64,000 nucleotides of DNA from Capillibacterium thermochitinicola (GCF_013664685.1 NZ_JAAKDE010000010.1:1-64000); one strand, 5' to 3'; positions 26,086 through 35,835 are shown, counted from the first letter of the stretch. Numbers and translations are program-made. The notes: generated by a model not told the origin, from the letters alone.

Positions 26086-26876
26086 GGACCCTGCCGGCCG
26101 GCCAGTATTTGCCCGGCCATTCCTTCCTGCACCGGCTCGATGCCAGAGCAAAAATGCTCTGTCTTTTCTTCCTGATCGCCGCCGTCATCGGCGCTTCGTC
26201 GCTTTGGGGTTACGCCCTGGTGGTGGCGGTGATTGCTATCCTCATCCTGTTTTCCGGGCTCCCGCTGCGCTACGCCGTGGCCCCGGCCCGGAGCATGTAC
26301 CTGTTCTTGCTGGTGATATGGCTGATGAATGCCTTCTTCTTCGACGGGGAGGATGCCCTGGTCTCCTGGGGGATTTTCCAGCTCTCCCGCGGCGGGATGG
26401 GGCAAGGCTTCCGCGTGGTGAGCAATGTGGTCCTCGTACTGATCCTGGGTAATCTGCTGACCATGACAACTTTGCCCACCCAGGTCACCACGGCGCTGGC
26501 GAGCCTGATTAAGCCGCTGGCGCTCGTCGGTGTCCCCACCGAAGAGGTGGCCATGATCATCAGTGTGGCCTTTCAATTTATCCCCACTTTGCTGGAGGAA
26601 TCGGAGTTAATCAAGATGGCCCAGATCGCCAGGGGCGCCCGGTTTGAAAGTAAGAAGCTGTCGGAACGGGCGGCGAGTTTTCTTCCCCTGGTCGTGCCGA
26701 TTTTTATTTCCGCATTCCGCCGGGCCGAGGAGTTGGCCCTGGCGATGGAGGCGCGCGGCTACCGCAATGCCAAGAACCGTACCCAGCGGCAGAAAGAACC
26801 CCTGGTCCTGGCCGATTACGGTGCCCTGGTGGTGTGTGCCTTAATTTGCCTTGTCCAATTTTTGTTGCGATGGTAA
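26082..26876 (+). CDS. ecfT: ECF transporter transmembrane component EcfT
   Basis: Membrane scaffold of 264 residues that links the ATPases to the S component. It has five to six hydrophobic helices and the two coupling motifs MAQIARGARFES and MEARGYRNAK near the cytoplasmic helices. The N-terminus PGHSFLHRLDARAKML is typical of the family. ATG 26082 overlaps the ecfA2 stop by four bases. Confidence 0.93.
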   Translation: MRTLPAGQYLPGHSFLHRLDARAKMLCLFFLIAAVIGASSLWGYALVVAVIAILILFSGLPLRYAVAPARSMYLFLLVIWLMNAFFFDGEDALVSWGIFQLSRGGMGQGFRVVSNVVLVLILGNLLTMTTLPTQVTTALASLIKPLALVGVPTEEVAMIISVAFQFIPTLLEESELIKMAQIARGARFESKKLSERAASFLPLVVPIFISAFRRAEELALAMEARGYRNAKNRTQRQKEPLVLADYGALVVCALICLVQFLLRW

Positions 26877-26926
26877 TAAGGCCTTGCGCCTTAATATATA
26901 GTAATTAATTGGGAGGTAAAAAACCG

Positions 26927-27472
26927 ATGTCCAAGATGTCTTCTGTAAAATGCTCAATTATTACCGCCGTCTCGATCGGTCTGTGTGTTGTCTTGCCGAT
27001 GGCGTTCCACGCCATTCCGAATGCGGGCAGTATTTTCTCGCCAATGCACATTCCTGTCCTGTTGTGTGGATTAATCTGTGGTTGGGCCTACGGGCTGCTT
27101 TGCGGATTGGCCGGACCCCTGCTATCTGCTTTGCTCACGGGCATGCCGCCCATGGCCTATTTGCCGTCGATGATGGTTGAACTTGCCGCCTACGGCCTGG
27201 TTTGCGGACTTATGATTAACCTGGTACGTACGAAAAAGCTTTACGCCGATCTCTACAGCAGTTTGGTGGTGGCGCTCCTGGCCGGGCGGATTGTGGCCGG
27301 GGTCGCCCGGGCGCTGATTTTCGCCCCCGGCCGCTACTCGTTTGCCGCCTGGGTTACCAGCTATTTTGTCACCAGTTGGCCCGCCTTGGTTATCCAGCTG
27401 ACGCTCATCCCGGCCCTGGTTGTTGCCCTGATGAAAGCGAAGCTGATCCCGGAACGGTACCCGGCGGAGTAA
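26927..27472 (+). CDS. ECF transporter substrate-binding S component
   Basis: Small membrane protein of 181 residues with about six helices and the S-component mark SIFSPMHIPVLLCGLICGWAYGLLCGL near residues 37-63, then FAPGRYSFAAWVTSYFVTSWP late. ATG 26927 follows GGGAGG. It determines vitamin or cofactor specificity, which I cannot assign; the SPMHIPVLLCG segment occurs in several unassigned S families. It is immediately followed by a conserved unknown gene. Confidence 0.88.
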   Translation: MSKMSSVKCSIITAVSIGLCVVLPMAFHAIPNAGSIFSPMHIPVLLCGLICGWAYGLLCGLAGPLLSALLTGMPPMAYLPSMMVELAAYGLVCGLMINLVRTKKLYADLYSSLVVALLAGRIVAGVARALIFAPGRYSFAAWVTSYFVTSWPALVIQLTLIPALVVALMKAKLIPERYPAE

Positions 27473-27476
27473 AAGC

Positions 27477-28022
27477 ATGCGGGAAGCAACGTTTGCCAGC
27501 TACCTAAGAAACCAGGCTTTGCTGCATCCGAGCATGACCGCGCAGGATGGCGTCAAGTTATGCTTTCAAGCGGCTTTTGGGGCCGAACATCTTTTGACGG
27601 ACCTGGAGCAAGCCCGCGCCAATCTGTTGGCCGAGCTTGAACAGACCATGCCGCGGAGGATTAAAGTGTTCGAACCCATCTCCACCGAATACAGCCGTTG
27701 TAACCTGGCCGCATGGAAGTACTGGCAGTTGCCACCGGAATGGCTATTTCAAATCTTTCAGCGCTCCGCCGCGGAAAAAAGGGAGGATGCCGAACCCATT
27801 TTTATGGAGTATCTGCAGATTGTTACGGCATGTGCCGAACAGAGGATTCTTCCTTTTAGCAGTGTCGAATGGCGGAGATATGTGGACAGCTATCTGGCCG
27901 GCGGGGTCCGTCCCGTTCACCACAGTGAACCATACCGGCGCAGGGAACAACCGGCCTACCGGATTGTCAAAAGAGAGTATGAGCAGGTGTTGCCGGTCTT
28001 AAAAACCCAGATTAAACTCTAA
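27477..28022 (+). CDS. Conserved protein of unknown function, ECF-linked
   Basis: Soluble, 181 residues, starting 5 bases after the S-component stop, so almost surely in the same operon. Notable stretches are DGVKLCFQAAFGAEHLLTD (about 20-38), EPISTEYSRCNLAAWK (about 62-77), and a C-terminal HHSEPYRRREQPAYRIVKREY. His and Arg residues clustered near the end look functional. I recall similar proteins next to ECF S components in other clostridia but no function. It may process or bind the imported compound. No membrane segment or signal is present. Confidence 0.7.
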   Translation: MREATFASYLRNQALLHPSMTAQDGVKLCFQAAFGAEHLLTDLEQARANLLAELEQTMPRRIKVFEPISTEYSRCNLAAWKYWQLPPEWLFQIFQRSAAEKREDAEPIFMEYLQIVTACAEQRILPFSSVEWRRYVDSYLAGGVRPVHHSEPYRRREQPAYRIVKREYEQVLPVLKTQIKL

Positions 28023-28047
28023 GACGATTGCTCATTTCGCCGCGTTT

Positions 28048-28084
28048 GCGGTACCACACCGCTGACGGTACCTGACGGTACCGC
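28048..28084 (+). repeat. GGTACC-rich dyad with tandem repeat
   Basis: GCGGTACC (28048-28055) pairs with GGTACCGC (28077-28084); between them TGACGGTACC occurs twice in tandem. The element sits after the ECF operon and before its terminator. Function unknown; it may simply extend the 3' structure. Confidence 0.5.
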
Positions 28085-28095
28085 TGAAAGGGCAG

Positions 28096-28140
28096 AAACC
28101 TCCTCACCAGAAGACAGAACTTGGGTGAGGAGGTTTTTTA
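28096..28140 (+). terminator. Terminator after the ECF operon
   Basis: AAACCTCCTCACC (28096-28108) pairs perfectly with GGTGAGGAGGTTT (28124-28136), followed by a T-run. It separates the ECF operon from the restriction-modification genes. Confidence 0.92.
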
Positions 28141-28269
28141 TTATTATCTGATGAAGCCGGAAAACTGGGCGAGGGCAGGAAAATCGCCAAAGAAAGGCGA
28201 ATATTATTGAAATTAAAGTGCGTCTTTATCAACAAATAAAGATATTACATCTTAGAGGAGCTGGAACAG

Positions 28270-29742
28270 ATGATTACCGGTGCGATTAAGAATAAGGTCG
28301 ATAAAATATGGACCGACATCTGGGCGGGAGGAATCACTCAACCCCTGACTGTAATAGAGCAGTTGACCTACTTAATGTTTATCCGTGCTCTGGATGAAAA
28401 AGAGAACGAAAACGAAAGTCTGGAAGCCCTGGGGGTGGAAGTGCCGAAGATCTTCCCGCAGACCCCGGAAGGACAAGCCATGCGTTGGTCTAAGTTTAAA
28501 GATAAAGATGCGCGGGAGATTTTTGAACTCATTAGGGATAAGGTCTTTCCTTTCATTAAAACTCTGAACGGAGACGCTGAGTCCGCCTTCTCCCGGTACA
28601 TGGAGGACGCGCTCTTCCTTTTGCCCACTCCGCAGGTGTTGCAGAAAGTCATTACCGGGCTGGATGAACTTTATGAGCATGATATCAAGGACAAGGATAC
28701 GCTTGGGGATTTATACGAGTATATGCTCAGTAAACTGAATACAGCCGGTCAGAACGGGCAGTTCCGGACCCCGAAACATATCCGGGACATGATGGTGCGG
28801 CTGATAGAACCGACACCTGATGATCTGATCTGTGACCCGGCCTGCGGTACCGCCGGATTCCTGGTTTCGACCGCCGAGTATATCAGAGAAAAATATGAGA
28901 AAACCATGACGCCGGAGCAATGGGAGCGGTTTACCGGGGAAATGTTTACCGGATTTGACACTGACCGGACAATGCTGCGTTTGTCCGCTATGAATCTGAT
29001 GCTGCATTCCGTAACAAATCCCCATATAAGCTATACCGATAGTGTTTCTAAACAGAATAACATTGAGGACAAGTTTACCCTTATCTTGGCGAATCCGCCT
29101 TTCACTGGGACGATCGATGCGGAGAGTATCCATGATAACTTGAAAAGAGTCTGCAACACCAAAAAGACGGAGTTGCTCTTTGTCGCCCTTTTCCTCCGGA
29201 TGTTAAGAAGAGGCGGCCGGTGCGCCTGCATTGTCCCGGACGGGGTCTTATTCGGCACGTCTAAAGCACATAAAGCCTTGCGAAAGGAGTTGGTGGAGAA
29301 CCAACACCTACGGGCGGTCATCTCCATGCCCAGCGGGGTGTTCAAACCGTACGCCGGTGTTTCTACTGCTGTCCTGGTCTTTACAAAAACTGATGCCGGA
29401 GGTACAGACAAAGTCTGGTTTTATGATATGAAATCCGACGGCTATTCCCTGGATGATAAACGGACCGACCTTGGCCATGAAGGGGATATTCCCGATATTA
29501 TCGCCAGATTCCATAACCTCGAAGGAGAAGCAAATCGGAAACGCACAGAGCAAAGCTTTTTGGTGGACAAGGAAGAGATCAAAGAGAACGGGTACGACCT
29601 CTCCATCAACCGTTACAAAGAGATTGAATACGAGAAAGTGGAGTACGACAAACCGGAAGTCATCATGGCCCGCCTGGACCAACTGGCGTTGGATATTAGC
29701 GCCAAGATGGAAGAATTGAGGGAGTTGCTGAGAAATGGGTAA
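28270..29742 (+). CDS. hsdM: Type I restriction-modification methyltransferase subunit
   Basis: N6-adenine methyltransferase of 490 residues that forms the M2S core of a type I system. The N-terminal HsdM helical domain (ITQPLTVIEQLTYLMFIRALDEKE) is followed by S-adenosylmethionine motif I DPACGTAGFL at 189-198 and catalytic NPPF at about 275-278. ATG 28270 has GAGGAG upstream. It overlaps hsdS by 8 bases. Length and motifs are complete, so it should be active. hsdS and hsdR follow in the same direction. Confidence 0.95.
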   Translation: MITGAIKNKVDKIWTDIWAGGITQPLTVIEQLTYLMFIRALDEKENENESLEALGVEVPKIFPQTPEGQAMRWSKFKDKDAREIFELIRDKVFPFIKTLNGDAESAFSRYMEDALFLLPTPQVLQKVITGLDELYEHDIKDKDTLGDLYEYMLSKLNTAGQNGQFRTPKHIRDMMVRLIEPTPDDLICDPACGTAGFLVSTAEYIREKYEKTMTPEQWERFTGEMFTGFDTDRTMLRLSAMNLMLHSVTNPHISYTDSVSKQNNIEDKFTLILANPPFTGTIDAESIHDNLKRVCNTKKTELLFVALFLRMLRRGGRCACIVPDGVLFGTSKAHKALRKELVENQHLRAVISMPSGVFKPYAGVSTAVLVFTKTDAGGTDKVWFYDMKSDGYSLDDKRTDLGHEGDIPDIIARFHNLEGEANRKRTEQSFLVDKEEIKENGYDLSINRYKEIEYEKVEYDKPEVIMARLDQLALDISAKMEELRELLRNG

Positions 29743-30913
29743 ATGGCCAATGGTGAGAATAGGAGATGTGTGTGAATTTATTAGGAATGGTGCAAGTATA
29801 AAACAAGATAATAGTAAAAAAGGTTTTCCTATTACACGTATTGAGACTATATCAAATGGAGTATTTGATAGAAGTAAAATGGGTTATGCGGGTATTTATG
29901 ATTTGGGTAAGTATGAGGATTATGTACTTAAAACAGGAGATATTTTGATGTCTCATATTAACAGCATAAGTCATTTAGGAAAGACTGCTTATTACGAGAA
30001 TATCAATAATGAAACAATAATACATGGTATGAACTTGTTATGTCTACGCTTAAAAAAAGAACAGGTAAATTATAGGTACACGTTTTATTATTTAAATTCT
30101 CCATTTTTCAAGAGACAGATTCCAAGAATAACAAAAAAGTCAGTTAATCAGGCTAGTTTTACTGTAACTGCTTTAAAAGAATTACAATTTATTTTTCCTC
30201 CTTTAAACATCCAAAAATACATCGCCGACACCCTAGATAAAACCCAAGAAATAATCGACGGATATAAAAAACAGCTTGCAGAACTTGATAACTTGATTAA
30301 GGCAGTCTTTTATGAGATGTTTGGGGACATTAGGCTTAATAAAAAAAAATGGGCAAGAACCAAGATTGGAGAGGTATGTCATGATAACATTAAAAAGCTA
30401 AGTGGCAATGAAAAAATCGAAATATCGTATGTAGATATATCAGCTATAAGCAATACAGAAAAGGAAATTATTAGCGTAAAAAATATCAATTCTAAAGATG
30501 CACCAAGTAGAGCAAAGCAAATTCTAGAGCTAAATGATATATTAGTATCTACTGTAAGACCAAATCTTAATGCAGTAGCCATAAACAACATTAATACCGG
30601 CAAAAAAGTAATTGGTTCAACAGGGTTTTGTGTTTTGAGATGCAAAAGCACCATAAACTACCGTTATCTTTTTGAAATTGTAAAATCCGATTATTTTATC
30701 GATAAACTAGTCAGTCTTGCACGAGGAGCAAGTTACCCTGCAGTAACTGATTACGATGTAAAAAATATTGATATACCAATCCCACCCCTCGATCTCCAAA
30801 ACAAATTTGCCGAGATCGTCGCCAAGATCGAAGAACAAAAAGCCCTTGTCAAGCAAGCCATCACCGAGAGCGAGCACCTTTTCAAGAGCCTAATGAGCGA
30901 GTATTTTGATTAG
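29735..30913 (+). CDS. hsdS: Type I restriction-modification specificity subunit
   Basis: Target-recognition subunit of 392 residues with two recognition domains, each ending in a conserved coiled helix: PPLNIQKYIADTLDKTQEIIDGYKKQLAELD in the middle and PPLDLQNKFAEIVAKIEEQKALVKQA at the end. Both recognition domains are strikingly AT-rich relative to hsdM and hsdR (from about 29.76 to 30.2 and 30.35 to 30.78 kb), while the conserved helices return to local composition. This is the expected pattern for domain exchange. The DNA target cannot be read from sequence. Confidence 0.94.
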   Translation: MGKWPMVRIGDVCEFIRNGASIKQDNSKKGFPITRIETISNGVFDRSKMGYAGIYDLGKYEDYVLKTGDILMSHINSISHLGKTAYYENINNETIIHGMNLLCLRLKKEQVNYRYTFYYLNSPFFKRQIPRITKKSVNQASFTVTALKELQFIFPPLNIQKYIADTLDKTQEIIDGYKKQLAELDNLIKAVFYEMFGDIRLNKKKWARTKIGEVCHDNIKKLSGNEKIEISYVDISAISNTEKEIISVKNINSKDAPSRAKQILELNDILVSTVRPNLNAVAINNINTGKKVIGSTGFCVLRCKSTINYRYLFEIVKSDYFIDKLVSLARGASYPAVTDYDVKNIDIPIPPLDLQNKFAEIVAKIEEQKALVKQAITESEHLFKSLMSEYFD

Positions 30914-30925
30914 GCAGGTGATCCC

Positions 30926-33900
30926 ATGGCCGGCAATTTTGAGTTTCTGAAAAGCATACCCGCTTACCGCCTCTTTGCTACGGCTTGTATTGAGGCGGAG
31001 AAGGTATTGCCTGTTTCGCCGGCCATGTCTGCGGTTGGGAGCAGGAAGGCGTTTGAGCTGGCGGTGAAATGGGTCTATTCGGCTGATAACACCATGAAGA
31101 TGCCGTACAGGAATCACCTGCAGGCGTTGGTTCACGAAGAAAGCTTCCGCTATGCGGTTGACCCGGCGACCTGGCCAAAGCTACAGTATATTATCAAAGT
31201 GGGGAACCTGGCGGTTCATACGGGGAGAGTTATCACCCGGAATGACGCTGTGCTTTCCCTGGCCATCTTGTTTGAGTTTATACAATGGATTGATTACTGT
31301 TATGGCGAGGACTATCAGGAACGGAGATTTGACGAAAGGCTGATCCCGGAAACCGTCGGTGATCTGGAAGCAGCCCGTGAGATTGAGGCGCGGTTAACAG
31401 CGGAATTCCAGCGTTTCAAAGAACAAACGGAACAACTCATTGATGAAAAGGATAAAGAGATCGCCAGACTCCTGGCGGAACTCCGGGAAAAGAGCGCGGA
31501 GCTTACAGCATATAAAGAAAAATACAAAGCGGAAAGGGTATTTACACCGGAGAACCTGTCGGAGTTTGCCACGCGGAAGAAGTACATTGATGTGGATCTG
31601 AAACTCATGGGCTGGCGTTTCTCCCAGACCGACCGGAGGGATTGCGTCGAGGAAGAGATGCGGGTGGTGGGGATGCCGCGGGAGTCCGGCTCCGGGGAAG
31701 GCTTTGTCGACTATGTGCTCTGGGGGAAAGACGGGCTGCCGCTGGCGATCATCGAGGCCAAACGGACCTTTAAGGATGCCCGGGATGGGACCCACCAGGC
31801 CAAGCTATACGCCGATTGTCTTGAGAAGATGACCGGGCGCCGGCCGATCATTTTCAACACCAACGGTTATGACTATTTTCTCTGGGACGACCGGACCGGG
31901 CCGCAGCGCCGGGTGAGCGGTGTTTTTTCCCGGGACGACCTGCAACGGCTGATTAACCGGCGGACCTCCCGGCAGAAGCTGAGCACCATCCCGATTGACG
32001 ACCGGATCACCGACCGCTATTACCAAAAACAGGCGGTGCGGGCGGTCTGCGACCATTTTGAAAAGGGCCACCGGAAGGCGCTTTTGGTGATGGCGACGGG
32101 CACCGGGAAAACCAGGACCGCGGTGAGCCTGACCGATGTCCTCTCCCGGGGCGGCTATGTGACGAACACCCTCTTCCTGGCCGACAGGACTGCCCTGGTC
32201 CACCAGGCGAAGGATGTCTTCAAGAACCTCCTGCCCGATATGTCCCTCTGTAACCTTTTATCCAACAAAGACGACCGCAATGCCCGGGTGGTCTTTTCCA
32301 CCTACCCCACCATGCTGAATACCATCAACAACATGCGGAATGAGGATGGCGGTTGCATCTTTAGTCCCGCCCATTTTGACTTGATCATCGTGGACGAGAG
32401 TCACCGCAGCATCTTCCGGAAGTACAAGGCGATCTTCGACTATTTCGACGCCTACTTGGTGGGATTAACCGCCACGCCCCGGGAGGATGTGCACAAGAGT
32501 ACTTATGAGTTTTTTGAGGCGGAGAAGGGTGTGCCGACCTTTGCCTATGATTATGAGACCGCCATTAAGGACGAGGTCCTGGTCCCCTACTACAATATTG
32601 AGGTCAAGACGAAATTCCTGACCCACGGGATTTCTTATGACGAACTTTCGCCGGAAGATAAGGAAAGATACGAGGAGGATTTCACCGACGAGGACGGGGA
32701 GATGCCCGAGGAGATTCTCCCGTCGGAGCTCAATGAGTTCATCTTCAACCAGGATACCGTGGATCGCGTGATCAACGACTTGATGACCAACGGCTTGCGG
32801 GACAGCAGCGGCAACCGGGTGGGGAAGACGATTATCTTTGCGCAGAACAAGAACCATGCCCAGTTTATTGTCGACCGGTTCAACGCCCTCTACCCGGAGT
32901 ACAAAGGGACCTTCTGCCGCCGGGTGGTCTGCGACGACGATTATGTGCTGGACTTGATTCTGCAGTTTAAGGACCCGGAGAAGGAACCGTATATCGCCGT
33001 CTCCGTTGATATGCTCGATACCGGGATCGATGTCCCGGAAATCGTCAACCTGGTCTTCTTCAAACGGGTCCGTTCGAAGATTAAGTTCTGGCAGATGATC
33101 GGACGGGGGACCAGAACTTGTAAGAACCTTTTCGGTCCAGGCCGGCACAAAGAATATTTCTATATCTTTGATTACCTGGGCAATTTTGAGTTTTTCCGCG
33201 AGCATCAGCAGGGGAGAGAAGCGGCGGTGACCCGCTCGACCACGGCCGAGGTTTTTATCAAGCGTGTCCGCCTCATTTTCCACCTGCAGGATACGGCCTA
33301 CAAGGACGAAGAATATCAGGTTTGGCGCAACGGGCTTGTCGCTGAAGTAAGCAGGCAGATTGCCGGGTTGTCACCGGAACGCATTGACGTGCGGATGAAG
33401 CGGCAATATGTCGAGAAGTATAGGCGGGAAGCGGCTTTTGCCAACCTTTCCGAGCAGGATAAAAGTGAACTCATCGATAACCTGGCCGACCTGGTGACGA
33501 CCATCGATAGCGACGACCGGGCGCTGGAGTTTGACAATATAATGTACGGTTTGATGCTGGCGCAGTTGGAAGGGAAGGGTATTTTCAAAAGGCTAAAGCA
33601 GAATGTGATGGACCGTGCTTCCCTTTTGCTCAAGAACGGTAATCTGCCGCAGGTCAAAGCAAAAATAACTCTTCTCCGGGAAGTAACCACAGAGGAGTTT
33701 TGGGCGGAGGCCGATCTTTTATGGCTGGAAAAGATCCGGGTGGAACTCCGGGACCTGATGAAGCTTATTGGCGGGGAGCCGCCGGTCCTGATCTACACTA
33801 ACCTCCACGATGAAGAGCTTGAGCGGTTGGTTGGTAAAGATTACCGGATTGACTATAACCTCCACGAGTACAGACGAAAAGTCAACAAGTATATTGAAGA

Positions 33901-34327
33901 GAATAAGGATAACATCGCTATCTATAAACTGAGGAACAACATTCCCTTGACTGAAACCGACTATAAGATGCTGGAGCGGATTTTCACCGGGGAACTGGGG
34001 ACAAGAGAGGATTACGAGCGGAGTTTCAGGGATACCCCCTTCGGGCTCCTGGTGCGGAGGATCGCGAAGATGGAGCGGGAAGCCGCCTATAAAGCCTTCT
34101 CCTCCTTCATCAACGAGCAGAACCTTAATTCCGACCAGATTGCCTTTGTCGAAAAAGTCATCGATTACATTGTCCAAAACGGCTATATGGAGAGCCCGGC
34201 CGAACTGACCAAACCGCCCTTTGACAAACCGCGGAGTTTTGTCCATCTCTTCGACCACAGGTTGCGGGAGGAGTTTGTCCGGATCATCAATGAACTGAAA
34301 GAGAATGCCACGAAGATTATCAGCTAG
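30926..34327 (+). CDS. hsdR: Type I restriction endonuclease subunit R
   Basis: DNA-translocating restriction subunit of 1133 residues. Order: a DUF4145-like N-terminal domain (about 1-130), a coiled coil (150-205), the nuclease domain with VDYVLWGKDGLPLAIIEAKR (Asp262, Glu277, Lys279), then helicase motifs ATGTGKTRTA at 390-399, DESHRS and VGLTATP, and a helical C-terminus. The fused DUF4145 region places it in the EcoKI-like group. It starts 12 bases after hsdS. Complete system, no damage seen. Confidence 0.95.
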   Translation: MAGNFEFLKSIPAYRLFATACIEAEKVLPVSPAMSAVGSRKAFELAVKWVYSADNTMKMPYRNHLQALVHEESFRYAVDPATWPKLQYIIKVGNLAVHTGRVITRNDAVLSLAILFEFIQWIDYCYGEDYQERRFDERLIPETVGDLEAAREIEARLTAEFQRFKEQTEQLIDEKDKEIARLLAELREKSAELTAYKEKYKAERVFTPENLSEFATRKKYIDVDLKLMGWRFSQTDRRDCVEEEMRVVGMPRESGSGEGFVDYVLWGKDGLPLAIIEAKRTFKDARDGTHQAKLYADCLEKMTGRRPIIFNTNGYDYFLWDDRTGPQRRVSGVFSRDDLQRLINRRTSRQKLSTIPIDDRITDRYYQKQAVRAVCDHFEKGHRKALLVMATGTGKTRTAVSLTDVLSRGGYVTNTLFLADRTALVHQAKDVFKNLLPDMSLCNLLSNKDDRNARVVFSTYPTMLNTINNMRNEDGGCIFSPAHFDLIIVDESHRSIFRKYKAIFDYFDAYLVGLTATPREDVHKSTYEFFEAEKGVPTFAYDYETAIKDEVLVPYYNIEVKTKFLTHGISYDELSPEDKERYEEDFTDEDGEMPEEILPSELNEFIFNQDTVDRVINDLMTNGLRDSSGNRVGKTIIFAQNKNHAQFIVDRFNALYPEYKGTFCRRVVCDDDYVLDLILQFKDPEKEPYIAVSVDMLDTGIDVPEIVNLVFFKRVRSKIKFWQMIGRGTRTCKNLFGPGRHKEYFYIFDYLGNFEFFREHQQGREAAVTRSTTAEVFIKRVRLIFHLQDTAYKDEEYQVWRNGLVAEVSRQIAGLSPERIDVRMKRQYVEKYRREAAFANLSEQDKSELIDNLADLVTTIDSDDRALEFDNIMYGLMLAQLEGKGIFKRLKQNVMDRASLLLKNGNLPQVKAKITLLREVTTEEFWAEADLLWLEKIRVELRDLMKLIGGEPPVLIYTNLHDEELERLVGKDYRIDYNLHEYRRKVNKYIEENKDNIAIYKLRNNIPLTETDYKMLERIFTGELGTREDYERSFRDTPFGLLVRRIAKMEREAAYKAFSSFINEQNLNSDQIAFVEKVIDYIVQNGYMESPAELTKPPFDKPRSFVHLFDHRLREEFVRIINELKENATKIIS

Positions 34328-34406
34328 CGGTGGTAAAATGAAGCTAAAAAGAACCCAAATTTGTAGCATGTTTTAAATTATTAACGGAATTAATGCGGAG
34401 AATTAA

Positions 34407-34450
34407 AAAGGAGCGCTGTTTCTAACACAGGAAGGCGCTCCTTTGATTTG
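34407..34450 (+). terminator. Terminator after hsdR
   Basis: AAAGGAGCGC (34407-34416) pairs with GCGCTCCTTT (34435-34444), followed by a weak T-rich end. The rest of 34328-34738 holds no gene that I can support, apart from a TATACT promoter-like hexamer near 34714 before the next gene. Confidence 0.8.
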
Positions 34451-34738
34451 CGACGAGCCGTGAATGGAGCGTAATTATAAACTGGGCTCAGATCCCAAGT
34501 AACCTCTTGAGTGACAAAGGTATGACCAGCAGTAATTTTTTCACTAATCCCGCCTTATCTCCAGGTAATACCCGGTGCTATAGCCATAGCAGGAGGACTT
34601 CTAGAGAAAAGCAAATGTTATTGAAATTATGCGCTTCGTTACCCAAAAGATAAAGAATTGCCGGGTGCTTTAGAGGAGAGCAAAAGCGGTCAAGCAAACT
34701 CGCTTCGGTAATGGTATACTGTACCAGGAGGTGAGGTC

Positions 34739-35662
34739 ATGGAAAGCCGGGATAAGGTGTTGGCGGTCCAACGGATGCAGGATTTTATCGAAGAACATAT
34801 CAATGAACCGATTACCCTGAAAATGCTGGCGGAGGTCGCCCGGTATTCGCCATGGCATGCCGGGCGTATTTTTAAAGAGCTGACCGGTAAAACACCTTTT
34901 GCTTACATCCGGGCAAGGCGCTTAACCCAGGCCGCTCTTCAGCTGCAAGCGAGCGAGAAACCGAAGATTATCGATGTGGCTTTCGATTTTGTCTTTGGCT
35001 CTCATGAAGGGTTTACGCGGGCGTTTTCCCGGGAATTTGGCGTATCGCCGCGGCGGTTTGCCCGGGAAAAGGGTAATCCCGGGATTAAGCTGTTTATGCC
35101 GGACCGGTTCCGTGATTATTACCTCAAATTACAAGGAGGAGCGGAGGAAATGCCAAACAACGCTAATATTAATACCGTCTTTGTGCAGGTAGTTGATCGC
35201 CCGGCCCGCAAGGTGATTTTAAAGCGGGGGGTGAAAGCGACTCATTACTTTGAATACTGCGAAGAAGTTGGTTGTGAGGTTTGGGAGGTCCTTACCGGGA
35301 TCAAAGAAGCCTTGTATGAGCCGATCGGGATGTGGCTGCCGGAGAAATTCCGTCGGCCGGGGACCTCGGAGTATGTGCAAGGAGTGGAAGTCCCGGTCGA
35401 TTATAACGGGGATATCCCGGCCGGATTTGAGATCATGGAGTTGCCGCCTTGTAAGATGATGGTGTTTCAGGGACCGCCCTATACCGATGAAGACTATGAA
35501 AAGGCGATTGATGATTTGCGGGCGGCGATGAAAAGCTACAACCCGGAACTTTACGGTTTTTACTGGGCTGACGAAGACGGACCCAGGTTTCAAATGGCGC
35601 CCATGGGGTACCGGGGATATATTGAAGCCAGACCGGTCAGGCAGTTGAATATAAAAGAGTAA
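34739..35662 (+). CDS. AraC-family regulator with GyrI-like effector domain
   Basis: Transcription factor of 307 residues. The N-terminal AraC domain has two helix-turn-helix units (ITLKMLAEVARYSPWHAGRIFKELTGKTPFAYIRARRLTQAA and IIDVAFDFVFGSHEGFTRAFSREFGVSP). The second half (about 150-307) is a GyrI/SbmC-like small-molecule-binding domain ending FQMAPMGYRGYIEARPV. ATG 34739 follows AGGAGGTGAGG. Similar regulators respond to drugs or toxins, and their targets are often nearby or themselves; no efflux gene is adjacent here. Confidence 0.9.
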   Translation: MESRDKVLAVQRMQDFIEEHINEPITLKMLAEVARYSPWHAGRIFKELTGKTPFAYIRARRLTQAALQLQASEKPKIIDVAFDFVFGSHEGFTRAFSREFGVSPRRFAREKGNPGIKLFMPDRFRDYYLKLQGGAEEMPNNANINTVFVQVVDRPARKVILKRGVKATHYFEYCEEVGCEVWEVLTGIKEALYEPIGMWLPEKFRRPGTSEYVQGVEVPVDYNGDIPAGFEIMELPPCKMMVFQGPPYTDEDYEKAIDDLRAAMKSYNPELYGFYWADEDGPRFQMAPMGYRGYIEARPVRQLNIKE

Positions 35663-35701
35663 GGGTAGCCCAGATTCATTAATAAAAACATCCGCTAATC
35701 C

Positions 35702-35737
35702 AAAGGCCGTTTCCGTTTCACGGGGACGGCTTTTTTG
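35702..35737 (+). terminator. Terminator after the AraC gene
   Basis: AAAGGCCGTTTCCG (35702-35715) pairs with CGGGGACGGCTTTT (35721-35734) using three G-U pairs, followed by more T. Confidence 0.8.
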
Positions 35738-35788
35738 CTTTAATTTCTACTTGACAATGGACGGAAGAAAGTATACCCTAATTAATAG

Positions 35789-35804
35789 ATACCCATAGGG
35801 GTAT
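35789..35804. promoter_or_regulatory. CsoR/CstR-like operator upstream of sulfur operon
   Basis: ATACCC (35789-35794), ATAG spacer, GGGTAT (35799-35804) is a perfect dyad matching the ATACCC...GGGTAT pattern known for CsoR/CstR-family copper or persulfide repressors. A related half-site, TATACCCTA, lies at 35772. TTGACA at 35751 could be the -35 element of the promoter. Sulfur-transport and rhodanese genes downstream make persulfide-sensing CstR the likelier regulator; its gene is not in this window. Confidence 0.65.
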
Positions 35805-35835
35805 AAGTATATTAAAAATGGAGGGACGACGGGAA

